A stretch of 64,000 nt of DNA, taken from contig NC_064614.1 in the NCBI RefSeq assembly GCF_023898315.1, forward strand, positions 703,376,720-703,440,719, written 5' to 3'. The stretch comes from Schistocerca nitens. Its lineage: Eukaryota > Arthropoda > Insecta > Orthoptera > Acrididae. Shown piece by piece: positions 12,601 to 22,843 of the stretch. Both the position numbers and the translations under genes were made by a program. Position 1 is the stretch's first letter. Each line of letters starts with the position of its first letter. Under the pieces are notes generated by a model. That model saw only the letters and a list, made by a program, of their open reading frames with translations, was not told the origin of the DNA and searched no databases.

Positions 12601-12814
12601 GGGTTGTTTGCGGGAGGAGATCAGACAGTGAAGTCATTGGTCTCTTCAGATTAGGGAAGGAAGTCTTCCATGTCCTTTCAAAGGGACCATCCTGGTATTT
12701 GCCTGGAGCGATTTAGGGAAATCAACGAAAACCTAAATCAGGATGGCCGGAGACAGGATTGAACCGTCATCTTATCAAATGCGAGTCTAGTGTGCTAGCC
12801 ACTGCGCCACCTCG
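12601..12814 (-). repeat. tRNA-derived SINE (copy 2)
   Basis: On the - strand the head reads GGTGGCGCAGTGGCTAGCAC (A box) and GGTTCAATCC (B box), followed by CATCCTGATTTAGG and the same body as the copy at 3299-3538. It is the best preserved of the three copies in the window. Confidence 0.8.
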
Positions 12815-12819
12815 TTATG

Positions 12820-13560
12820 TATCAGAATTAAGTAACTAGCAATCATGAAATTTATTGATGCCAAAGCAAAAGTCATAAAGGATGTTATTTATAAAGTAAA
12901 CTACTTAGAAGTGAAAAAGGAAAGTTTCATGTAAACATTTCAAAATGAATTTCTGTGTGAGCAGTTTGGGTTCAAGCCACAGATTTTTTGCGAAAAATGT
13001 CAGGATAAAATCATAACAAGTGTTTTGTGTTACACTGTAATTTAAGTATCAATCTCTTTAACATAATATTTATACATAGTAGCATAACATTTACACAATA
13101 GATAATTTGGACTTTCACTGGCTGCTGTAGGACAGATAGGTCAGCTACATATTTGTTTTGTGTCGTTTGTTCATTTCCTTTTTGATACTTCTGTAGCTCT
13201 CACATTCGCTGAGCACTGGACTTTTTAGTTTGGGTGGATTATTTTCGATGCGAGCTTTCCTCAGACTTGTTCTTTTTTTCTATAACCGGACATATTTACA
13301 ATTCCTAAGATAGGACATATGTCATCATTTTGTATTTATCAACTTAACACGAATTTACAGCTACATTCTGGCAAATGTCATTGTTTATGCATTATTCATC
13401 TCATAGTTCTTAGAGATTCAAATCTGATAGCATTTTATCACACAAGAAAGTTCGACAGTTTGCAGATAGTTGTTTTCACATCAGGATCTATATTTACTTG
13501 CTAGCGAAAATATACACATTTCATATGTGAGACAACAGCACTATTGATGTCAGAGAAGAA
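12820..13560. other. No recognisable gene
   Basis: No supported coding sequence. The right part may include the start of the long terminal repeat of the gypsy relic that follows. Confidence 0.35.
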
Positions 13561-13599
13561 AGAGTTGCAGCTCTAAGGTGGGATACCTGTGGGGCTGGA

Positions 13600-15745
13600 G
13601 ATCAATGACAGTCTGGGTGCGACTTTTGTATTGCATAGATGTCTTGTAAGTTTAATCTTGCAATAAATTGTTATATATTCATAAACATATCAGCTGATTT
13701 ACTGGTACATCCTCTCATATCCATAGCGGAAATCTAGCACATTGGTGACCCTCGACTAATGCAGCAATCACGCCAGTCGGCAATTCGCTCACTTTTTCTA
13801 GTATGCACTAACAATGCAGCCATCTCCTGCTGTCCTGTACACATCAAATGCTCCATCAGAAGACACTGTATGGATCAAGCCTCCATATGTGTCTCATTAG
13901 TGCAGTGATTGCTTTAATGGACAAACAGTGATTCCACCAGAACCGTGTTTGTGTGTGCAAATGACACAGCCTCAAGCTATCGCAACCGCCTCGCCACAAC
14001 AAAGGCCGCCATTGTCCAACTTATTATGATTAGATATTCAACATGATCTGTCTTCACGCATGTTATAGTTGGGGCTTGACGCTTCATCTTCAAACATTTT
14101 GACCAATTCTGAGGAGATTGTGACAACAGTGTAACCATGCAACAGCTTCCAGCTGTAAACACAGCCATAATTGGCAATGTACTACACCAGTGTTCCAATT
14201 ACTGGATGCCAGTACGTGTTTCACATCCTCGCTGTGAGTGTTTAAAGACTTTTCTACAATCATTCCGTCTTACAGTTCTCATGGTCTTTCACAAACACAA
14301 TAACTGCCCTTCGAAGCCTTTCTCATTGACCTAAACTGCCTCAATTCCACACCAAGCAACCAGCCAGCTTCAGTGTAGTGTGTTTGCGTCACTGGGAATG
14401 TTGGATGACGATTCTAAATACGTCACATTGATCTGCCACCCAGCTGCACATGCTGACATCATTAGCTACATCATCCTTGCGTTACCTGTGCATAAAATAC
14501 GCCATAGCAAAATAGGCCTTACTACAATGACTGGCATGTACCCAAGAACAACAGTTACAACAGACCATATATAACAAGCAGTTGCAAGAAAAAACTCCAT
14601 CACAGTTGTGGCGCTGACTGCAAACTCTACTAGACACAAAACTCGCGCTGGACAATATGCTTTGATCGCTCTGGACTGTGAATCTCCTTCAGCAACTGCA
14701 ACTCATCCTGATTCCATATAAAATTGAGCTGATAAACAGAATACTTGCCCTAGTGGACAGATTATATATGTTCTTACAACATCAGCATCATAAGAAATTT
14801 CAAGACACTATATCATAACAGCACATCAGAATGCTGAAACCCATGACACTCTCTGAGCCGCCCTAAATGGACCCAATAACAATTGACAGTGATGTCACCC
14901 CTGCAACCCTCAGAATATCCTGGCCAGCTGTACAGGGCACCACTGCTGCAGCTCACAATACTGTGATGCTCAACCCCATTGTCACTACTCTACACAGCTG
15001 TTCTGGTACTACATGTAATTCAACGACCTGGCATACAATATCAGCTTCCAAGCTCACAACCAGACACCAAGTGTGGACTGAGGTAGGTATGTTGGGCTGC
15101 ACACGGATGATAAGCCAGCTTCATATTTATTGAGCTGGACACGCATCCTCGATGATGGATAAACTATCACATAGTCGACTGTATATTCCTGATCACAACT
15201 CAGGACAACTTCCTTTTTGATGCTGGTACAGATGTTTGTACAGTTCCCACAGACAAGTCTAATGAATCACCACTCCAAGCTGCCAACAAGTCTGTGATCT
15301 CAGTGCATGCAATGGTCGATCCAGTGTTCCAGTGCATGAAAATCTTCATTGCCCATGGACCTTCCTCACCACCAACATAAACAAAATCGTATTAGGTATG
15401 GACTTTCTTCGACTTTTCCACCTCTCATCTGACCTCGAATGAGTAACTCCTATACACTCAACACCTCATCACCGAGCTTTTTGCCTCTGCCAGCACTCCC
15501 TCTTGGGAGACGCTTGTTCAACTAACAACATCAATGACAAATGCTTGGCTATCATTCAAGATGTGTGATGGTGATTGATGTGATCACGATGACACAGCAA
15601 AAATACCTTGGCACACATCAACAAGCAGAGATTCTCCACAGAGATAATAAAGACCAGTGCCTTCATCTTCACAATGTTTTGCGAGATCTCACATGTGCAC
15701 ACACTCTCGAGCAACATAAAATGCTCATGGATGCCCACCCACATG
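13600..15745 (+). mobile_element. Ty3/gypsy retrotransposon relic: LTR end, gag, protease
   Basis: A run containing AATAAA near 13660 is followed by TTGGTGACCCTCGAC at 13742-13756. This resembles the junction of a 5' long terminal repeat with its primer-binding site. Downstream, gag-like pieces with several stops run to about 15150. Near 15205-15230 the frame reads FDAGTDVCTVP, matching the D-T/S-G active site of retroviral-type aspartic proteases with Thr replaced by Ala. About 60 residues later comes a block reading INKIVLGMDFLR, the conserved protease C-terminal G-x-DFL region. Many stops and frame changes make it non-functional. Reverse transcriptase was not found in this copy. The order LTR, binding site, gag, protease supports Ty3/gypsy. 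Confidence 0.6.
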
Positions 15746-15746
15746 A

Positions 15747-15825
15747 TGGCGGAACAAACACTGGTAGCAGTTACTTCTGTAAAATATCTGGGAGTATATG
15801 TATGGAACGATTTGAAGTAGACTGT
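15747..15825 (+). repeat. 79-bp LINE fragment, direct repeat of 16893-16970
   Basis: This block encodes AEQTLVAVTSVKYLGVYV and matches 16893-16970 at nearly every base. It is part of the jockey-like LINE reverse-transcriptase frame but stands alone at the end of the gypsy relic, about 1.1 kb before the larger LINE fragment. Confidence 0.7.
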
Positions 15826-15979
15826 TTAGACGATCGGTTCAGTCCTGTTCTGTCAAATGGGAACCGAAGTTTATATACTGTGTAGCTTTTTATTCTGTTT
15901 GAGATATTACAAAACAAATATTTTGGACTATCCTGGATAAATAAGCGTGAAGCTAGTATAACATGAGCGAGCGAGGTTA

Positions 15980-16320
15980 AAATAGATTTATTTCCATTTT
16001 AGCAGAAGATGACACCATTCTTCCCATCAATAACAACATCAAAACATTCCCACAAAACTTTGGCAACTACGTCCCATCCACATCGCATTGCATTGTCGGT
16101 CTATCTGAATGCCAACATTTGGTATGTACCTGTATTGTAGAATGTTTTGATGTTCCATACCATTCTGTCAAGTGCAGATCAATCTTCAAGTCAAGTCTTG
16201 AAAATCATGGACAGAACTGTCAGCAACACACAACCAGTCTTTGGATAGGTGTCTCTCAAATAGATCACAGACAAATAGTAGCATGTGGGTCGGTTAACCC
16301 ATCAGGCAACGCTGCCTAAA
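15980..16320 (+). other. Possible 3' end of a gypsy pol gene
   Basis: In mixed frames this region shows fragments (VPYHS, later LKIMDRTVS) that loosely resemble the short domain after the integrase core in Ty3/gypsy elements. It lies in the right place and orientation for the relic at 13600-15745. The match is weak and no catalytic residue is visible. Confidence 0.25.
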
Positions 16321-16509
16321 GAAAAAGTGCCCCCACAGTCTAACATAACAGTTGCGACACTCACTACTGTAAAAGTTGTTACTGTTTGACAGTTAGATCG
16401 ACACTAGCGCTACAAGCGACGAGAAAGGCGAACTTCAGATGCGTTGTAAGCACAGTGTTTGTTTTTCATCCTTTTCCTACGTGATTTACGAAATATTTGA
16501 ATTATTATT

Positions 16510-16727
16510 TTGCCTCCAAGAATTTTTGTAATATCAGAAGATATAGATGTTTCTGAAAATGATTCTAAAATAAGCACAAATAGCGACAATACTCATGAAT
16601 CCAGTGACATGTTACAATACATTTCTGAAGAAACACTTATGATGTTGGATATAGCTGCAGCTTACCATGATGATATCAACGGAATATCAACACATAGATG
16701 CACACATAAGAAGCACAGACATGATGC
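16510..16727 (+). other. Acidic open frame, unknown
   Basis: An ATG-less open frame with an acidic, Ser/Asp-rich composition (SEDIDVSENDSKIS) runs straight into the LINE fragment that follows. It could be the N-terminus of a transposase or chance sequence; I do not recognise it. Confidence 0.25.
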
Positions 16728-17535
16728 TGTAGTATACAGAGAAGTTACAGCATTAGAAAATTGCAGCGAAATGCAGGAAGATCTGCAGCAGATAGGCACT
16801 TAGTGCAGGGAGTGGCAACTGTCCCTTAACATAGACAAACGTAATGTATTGCGAATACCTAGAAAGAAGGATCCTTTATTGTATGATTATATGATAGCGG
16901 AACAAACACTGGTAGCAGTTACTTCTGTAAAATATCTGGGAGTATGCGTGCAGAACCATTTGAAGTGAAATGATCATATAAAATTAATTGTTGGTTAGGC
17001 AGGTGCCAGATTGAGATTCATTGGGAGAATCATTAGAAAATATAGTCCATCAACAAAGGAGGTGGCTTACAAAACACTCGTTCGACCTATACTTGAGTAT
17101 TGCTCATCAGTGTGGGATCCGTACCAGGTCATATTGATAGAGGAGATAGAGAAGATCGAAAGAAGAGCGGCGCGTTTCGTCACAGGGTTATTTGGTAAGC
17201 GTGATAGCGTTACAAAGATGTTTAGCAAACTCAAGTGGCAGACTCTGCAAGAGAGGCGCTCGTATCGCGGTGTAGCTTGCTCGCCAGGTTTCGAGAGGGT
17301 GCGTTTCTGGATGAGGTATCGAATATATTGCATCCCCCTATTCATGCCTTCAGAGGAGATCACGAATGTAAAATTAGTGAGATACGACCGCGCACGGAGG
17401 CTTTCCGTCAGTTGTTCTTCCCGCGAACCATACGCGACTGGAACAAGAAAGGGAGGTAATGACAGTGGCACGTAAAGTGCCCTACGCCACACACCGTTGG
17501 GTGGCTTGCGGAGTATAACTGTAGATGTAGATAGA
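16728..17535 (+). mobile_element. Jockey-like LINE, 3' fragment (copy 1)
   Basis: The C-terminal part of a non-LTR reverse-transcriptase protein can be read with stops. In order it shows DAVVYRE (the residue after the catalytic DD), CREWQLSLNIDK, VTSVKYLGVCV, KTLVRPILEYCSSVWDPYQ and KIERRAARFVTG. It ends in a tail reading GGTGGCTTGCGGAGTATAAC. The same family occurs at 50978-53745 and, more decayed, at 36087-40465. The 5' end is missing, as usual for LINEs. It was probably inserted as a truncated copy. The C-terminal half has shifted frame (ALVSRCSLLARF through RDWNKKGR). Clade call is tentative. Confidence 0.7.
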
Positions 17536-17639
17536 TGTACATGCAAAAGTTATCGTCGCCCATTTGTCATTCCATAGGCATATTATGTTTTAGTCATTGC
17601 CACCTGTCGGCAGAAGTACGAGTTTCATCTTTATATTAT

Positions 17640-18690
17640 TCTAAGTGGGACAAGCAAGAGCCATATATTAAGATAAATATATACGGTGAGTGTAAACCAC
17701 AAGTCCTCAACGCCAATAACACTGTCAGAATTGCTGTCATATGTTAAAATGGCCATTAGAGACTTTTCATCCAATGAAATATGTGCTAGTTTATGAGTAT
17801 CGGAGAAATGCTGTACCTTCTGCTTTAAAAGGGGGAACATATTGTCACTTATCCCACATTTTATTTGTATTTCTTCCACATACCTCTGTAATGTATTCTC
17901 TGATGGAAAAATAAAACATTCTGACTAAACCTGTACACCTGAGTGCTGTAATATAATGACTTTAAAGCAAACAGCTTATTTTTGTCTTTCCATCTTGCAG
18001 ATGGCATGCTAATCTGGTTTGACAACAAGCCAAGTGCACCTTGGGATCATATACTCTTCAAAATTTGTTTGTCCTTCTTCACTTGATCCTTCTGACACAG
18101 TTTCTGCTGCTGCCTGTACTTAAAACGATAGGCACTTTCCTTGTTCCTTAACAGTTTTGCACGAAGTCTAGCGCTCTGCACATTCTGATATTCCACACGC
18201 TTTTCCTAAATACGAATAACTGCACTTAATTTTACCAATTCATTGTCAAATCAGGTCTGTGCTGACAATTCAGTTGAATGTGGCACTGATATATTGAGAG
18301 TTTAACTGGCTGCTTCTAACGGATTGTTGAACCTTTGTGGAGTCTCCTCTTCATCGTCAATTGAGGTGGCGTTTTTGGAATGTCAAACAATGTGATTAAT
18401 TGCATTCCACATCAGTTTATTATTCTCTGCATTCATGAACTGATTTTGTTCGACATTTAGCAGAAAAAACTTAAAATTATTATAAAGGGAAACACGGTCT
18501 GTTTTCATAAGATCTTCTCTTCTGCTATTCACTAGCCATTTCCTACTCCTAAAACGAAACATTATTCATCAATATACATGTAATTTGCAAGCGAATCGTG
18601 ACAATACAGTTTAGTTACATGGTGGTATATAACTCTCAAGGTCCTTAGGAAACCTAAAAAGGACAGATGTGGTATCTTCTTCTTCTTGTT
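17640..18690 (-). pseudogene. P-element/THAP9-like transposase relic
   Basis: The - strand carries pieces of a THAP-domain transposase in order. Around 18690-18370 is a block reading FRFPKD, then NSRREDLMKTDRVSLYNNF, then NQFMN and LMWNAI, which fits the second half of a THAP zinc-binding DNA-binding domain. Around 18230-18070 is a basic, coiled-coil-like stretch beginning RIxEKRVEYQNVQSARLRAK. At 17879-17640 the open frame reads EIQIKCGISDNMFPLLKQKV and later HISLDEKSLMA and GVEDL, the start of the RNase-H-like catalytic core. Stops and frameshifts separate these blocks and the rest of the core is missing. In intact relatives (Drosophila P transposase, THAP9) the protein excises and inserts its own element. 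The assignment is by motif order. Confidence 0.65.
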
Positions 18691-18699
18691 GCTGCATTA

Positions 18700-19400
18700 G
18701 TAAAAAACATTGTACAAGCCAAAATAAACAACTACTATTCGCTTTCGCTTTCACAATCGCGCCGAACTCAATAGTTTCACTTACTGGCCACTTGGCGCGC
18801 TGCTGACGCAGTAAGCAACAAAATCGAGGCGAAGTGTCATGACTGTTTTGTTACGCTTAGTTTACACAACGACACTAGGTTGCAGGCAAATTCGCTACAG
18901 GCCACTGTGCATGCACGCCGCGCGTTTGTGCAACTTGTCGGTGAAACTAAACAGTTTCGGCGTGTTCCAACTTTGGTGACAATAGTTGCATGGGTTTTGA
19001 GGTTATGTTTGTTCGTAGGATGTACACAAACTGAAATATGAAGTGGGGAAAGAAGAATAATGTACGCTTTTCGTATATATATACTTTCCAAAGGTGTTCG
19101 TGGATTTTCGTGATGCTGATTACAAAAATAAGCAAGATATTGCTACTCCTGAAACCTTCATGTACGATCAGTACAATATTTGACAATATCTGAGTTTCAG
19201 GGGAAAATTTATTGAATTAGGAGCACATATACAACTGAATTTGGAAAAATACAAGCAAATGCAATTCTAGCTGTAGAAATGCTCTTGTCTACAAGACTAA
19301 AATCCCATCGTTCGAGTTGACCCACTTTATTCAATTAAGGAATATTGTTGACAGGAGGGAAGGCTACGAAAATCAAGAAGCTATATTCTTTATTCAATAT
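18700..19400. other. No recognisable gene
   Basis: GC-richer start (18740-18960) with a TTTACACAACGACACTAGG block, then AT-rich sequence. The start could hold the terminal region of the THAP element, but no matching inverted end was found. Confidence 0.35.
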
Positions 19401-19404
19401 TCAT

Positions 19405-21848
19405 TTAATAGTCTTGGGTGACTGGAATTCGAGTGTAGGAAAAGGGAGAGAAGGAAACGTAGTAGGTGAATATGGATTGGGGGGAAGAAATGAAAGAGGA
19501 AGCCGCCAGGTAGAATTTTGCCCAGAGCACAACTTAATAATAGCTAACACTTGGTTTAAGAATCATGATAGAAGGTTGTATGCATGGAAGAACCCTGGAG
19601 ATACTAAAAGGTATCAGATAGATTATATAATGGTAAGACAGAGATTTAGGAACCAGGTTTTAAATTGTAAGACATTTCCAGGGGCAGATGTGAACTCTGA
19701 CCACAATCTATTGGTTATGACCTGTAGATTAAAACTGAAGAAACTGCAAAAAGGTGGGAATTTAAGGAGATGGGACCTGGATAAACTGAAAGAACCAGAG
19801 GTTGTACAGAGTTTCAGGGAGAGTATAAAGGAACAATTGACAGGAATGGGGAAAAGAAATACAGTAGAAGAAGAATGGGTAGCTTTGAGGGATGAAGTAG
19901 CGAAGGCAGCAGAGGATCAAGTAGGTAAAAAGACGAGGGCTAGTAGAAATCCTTGGGTAACAGAAGAAATATTGAATTTAATTGATGAAAGGAGAAAATA
20001 TAAAAATGCAGTAAATGAAGCAGGCAAAAAGGAATACAAACGTCTCAAAAATGAGATCGACAGGAACTGCAAAATGGCTAAGCAGGGATGGCTAGAGGAC
20101 AAATGTAAGGATGTACAGGCTTATCTCATTAGGGGTAAGATAGATACTGCCTACAGGAAAATTAAAGAGACCTTTGGAGATAAGAGAACCACTCGTATGA
20201 ACATCAAGAGCTCAGATGGCAACCCAGTTCTAAGCAAAGAAGGGAAAGCAGAAAGGTGGAAGGAGTATACAGAGGGTCTATACATGGGCGATGCACTTGA
20301 GGACAATATTATGGAAATGGAAGAGGATGTAGATGAAGATGAAATGGGAGATACGATACTGCGTGAAGAGTTTGACAGAGCACTGAAAGACCTGAGTCGA
20401 AACAAGGCCCCCGGAGTAGACAATATTCCATTCGAACTACTGACGGCCTTGGGAGAGCCAGTCCTGACAAAACTCTACCATCTGGTGAGCAAGATGTATG
20501 AAACAGGCGAAATACCCTCAGACTTCAAAAAGAATATAATAATTCCAATCCCAAAGAAAGCAGGTGTTGACAGATATGAGAATTACCGGACAATCAGTTT
20601 AATAAGCCACAGCTGCAAAATACTAACACGAATCCTTTACAGACGAATGGAAAAACTAGTAGAAGCCGACCGCGGGGAAGATCAGTTTGGATTCCGTAGA
20701 AATACTGGAACACGTGAGGCAATACAGACCTTACGACTTATCTTAGAAGAAAGATTAAGGAAAGGCAAACCTACGTTTCTAGCATTTGTAGACTTAGAGA
20801 AAGCTTTTGACAATGTTAACTGGAATACTCTCTTTCAAATTCTAACGGTGGAAGGGGTAAAATACAGAGAGCGAAAGGCTATTTACAATTTGTACAGAAA
20901 CCAGATGGCAGTTATAAGAGTCGAGGGACATGAAAGGGAAGCAGTGGTTGGGAAGGGAGTAAGACAGGGTTGTAGCCTCTCCCTGATGTTATTCAATCTG
21001 TATATTGAGCAAGCAGTAAAGGAATAGGTATTAAAATCCAGGGAGAAGAAATAAAAACCTTGAGGTTCGCCGATGACATTGTAATTCTGTCAGAGACAGC
21101 AAAGGACTTGGAAGAGCAGTTGAACGGAATGGATGGTGTCATGAAGGGATGATATAAGATGAACATCAACAAAAGCAAAACGAGGATAATGGAATGTAGT
21201 CGAATTAAGTCGGGTGATGTTGAGGGTATTAGATTAGGAAATGAGACACTTAAAGTAGTAAAGGAGTTTTGCTATTTGGGGAGCAAAATAACTGATGATG
21301 GTAGAAGTAGAGAGGATATAAAATGTAGACTGGCAATGGCAAGGAAAGCGTTTCTGAAGAAGAGAAATTTGTTAACATCGAGTATAGATTTAAGTGTCAG
21401 GAAGTCATTTCTGAAAGTATTTGTATGGAGTGTAGCCATGTATGGAAGTGAAACATGGACGGTAAATAGTTTGGACAAGAAGAGAATAGAAGCTTTCGAA
21501 ATGTGGTGCTACAGAAGAATGCTGAAGATTAGATGGGTAGATCACATAACTAATGAGGAGGTACTGAATAGGATTGGGGAGAAGAGGAGTTTGTGGCACA
21601 ACTTGACCAGAAGAAGGGATCGGTTGGTAGGACATGTTCTGAGGCATCAAGGGATCACCAGTTTAGTATTGGAGGGCAGCGTGGAGGGTAAAAGTCGTAG
21701 GGGGAGACCAAGAGATGAATACACTAAGCAGATTCAGAAGGATGTAGGTTGCAGTAGGTAATGGGAGATGAAGAAGCTTGCACAGGATAGAGTAGCATGG
21801 AGAGCTGCATCAAACCAGTCTCAGGACTGAAGACCACAACAACAACAA
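19405..21848 (+). mobile_element. RTE-type LINE, 5'-truncated copy A
   Basis: This non-LTR retrotransposon copy begins inside the endonuclease domain and ends at the element's CACAACAACAACAA tail. It is the same family as the nearly full copy at 36818-40107, and the two align along their whole shared length. The block CAATATTCAT at 19395-19404 and CAATATCCAT at 21849-21858 are likely remnants of a 10-bp target-site duplication with one change. The family is placed in or near the RTE clade because the protein has endonuclease plus reverse transcriptase, lacks RNase H, and ends in short tandem repeats; this is an inference. Confidence 0.85.
19406..21832 (+). pseudogene. RTE-type endonuclease/reverse transcriptase, broken
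   Basis: The frame starts in the endonuclease (VLGDWNSSVGKGREGN; SDHNLLV near 19700). It runs through the reverse transcriptase: NKAPGVDNIPFE, NYRTISLISHSCKILTRIL, GEDQFGFRRN, FVDLEKAFDNVNW and GVRQGCSLSLMLFNLY. A deletion of about 19 bp near 21025, compared with the other copy, shifts the frame just before the catalytic block, which is still visible as LRFADDIVIL at 21060-21090. A GGA to TGA change at 21150-21152 and a TAC to TAA change at 21759-21761 add two more stops. The first part of the endonuclease is absent through 5' truncation. The product would reverse-transcribe element RNA at a nicked target; this copy cannot. Confidence 0.85.
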
Positions 21849-22614
21849 CAATATCCATCTCTTTAAAATGTCGCAACAGTGCTCCCCATTCACATATGTT
21901 TGAATTTTGAAATATTGCCACTCTACAGATCTATCAAGAGAGAAGTTTGCAAACTATTCTCTTCCTAATGTGGTCGGCTTCGAATAATTATTGCTGTCAG
22001 TGTTAATAATCATTAATGTTAATGTTAATAATTATCGGTTTTAATGAAAATGCGTCATCACCAACTGAATCCGCATCTTACAGCATGCCGAGTGTTCTCG
22101 ATTGTAATGCACGCAATGTGATATGTAAAATCAGTTCTGGCGACAGTGCTTAATGCATTACAATATCTTTATTCCTTATCGCATAATTAACTCTATTTAG
22201 AAGAAACATTATCAGTTCTGGTGACATTCTAAGATAAATAAAAGAACTTCTTGGGTCTTCCATTACAAATTATTTCAGCAAGGATGCTGACCAAGCGAAC
22301 TGACGTCTTTTCTGCATCCAGTCACGAATCGAAACACGTTTCATATTTTCTCTTATGCAGCGATTCCACGCAACAAGCTTTAACTCCAACACAACTCTTT
22401 CGATGTGCAGCTGCCAAAACTTTCATTTCAGACACGGCTCAGAAACCCACAAAACGACGAAACTGAAATGTATACTGGCTTCGCCGTGCCTACAGTCAAA
22501 TATGAAACCATTTGCGTGCAACTCATTCCACGCAACGAGTGGCGCAACTCCATGTCGTTGTGTAAACTAGGTTTTATACTGTGGTGCCACTTAATCAGCA
22601 TTGCACAGCCATTC

Positions 22615-22676
22615 TGTGGCGAGGCGGGTCTAGTTTAGCAGGGGATACAACCCGTCGGCTTTGACCAATGACGTCA
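22615..22676 (+). repeat. Left arm of a long-range inverted repeat
   Basis: The arm runs from TGTGGCGAGGCGGGTCTAG through GCAGGGGATACAACCCGTCG to TGACGTCA. Its reverse complement occurs at 26495-26566 with few changes and a 10-12 bp length difference in the GC-rich end. The two arms bracket 3.8 kb that includes a younger LINE. Confidence 0.8.
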
Positions 22677-22843
22677 GAATTGGCCAGAGATCATATATTA
22701 TAAAGATGAAAGAGCTGAGAAGAATATGCGGAAACAAAGGAATGCAAGAGAGAAAAACTGTACTTCACATATATAAGGGCCAGTAGTATTTTCACGTTAA
22801 CGATATCGTGTGTTTGTATCTTTGCATTTCTCCGCAAAATACA

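Noticed and set aside
17067..17546. 159-codon open frame on the - strand
   Set aside because: Lies antisense to the LINE reverse-transcriptase fragment at 16728-17535.
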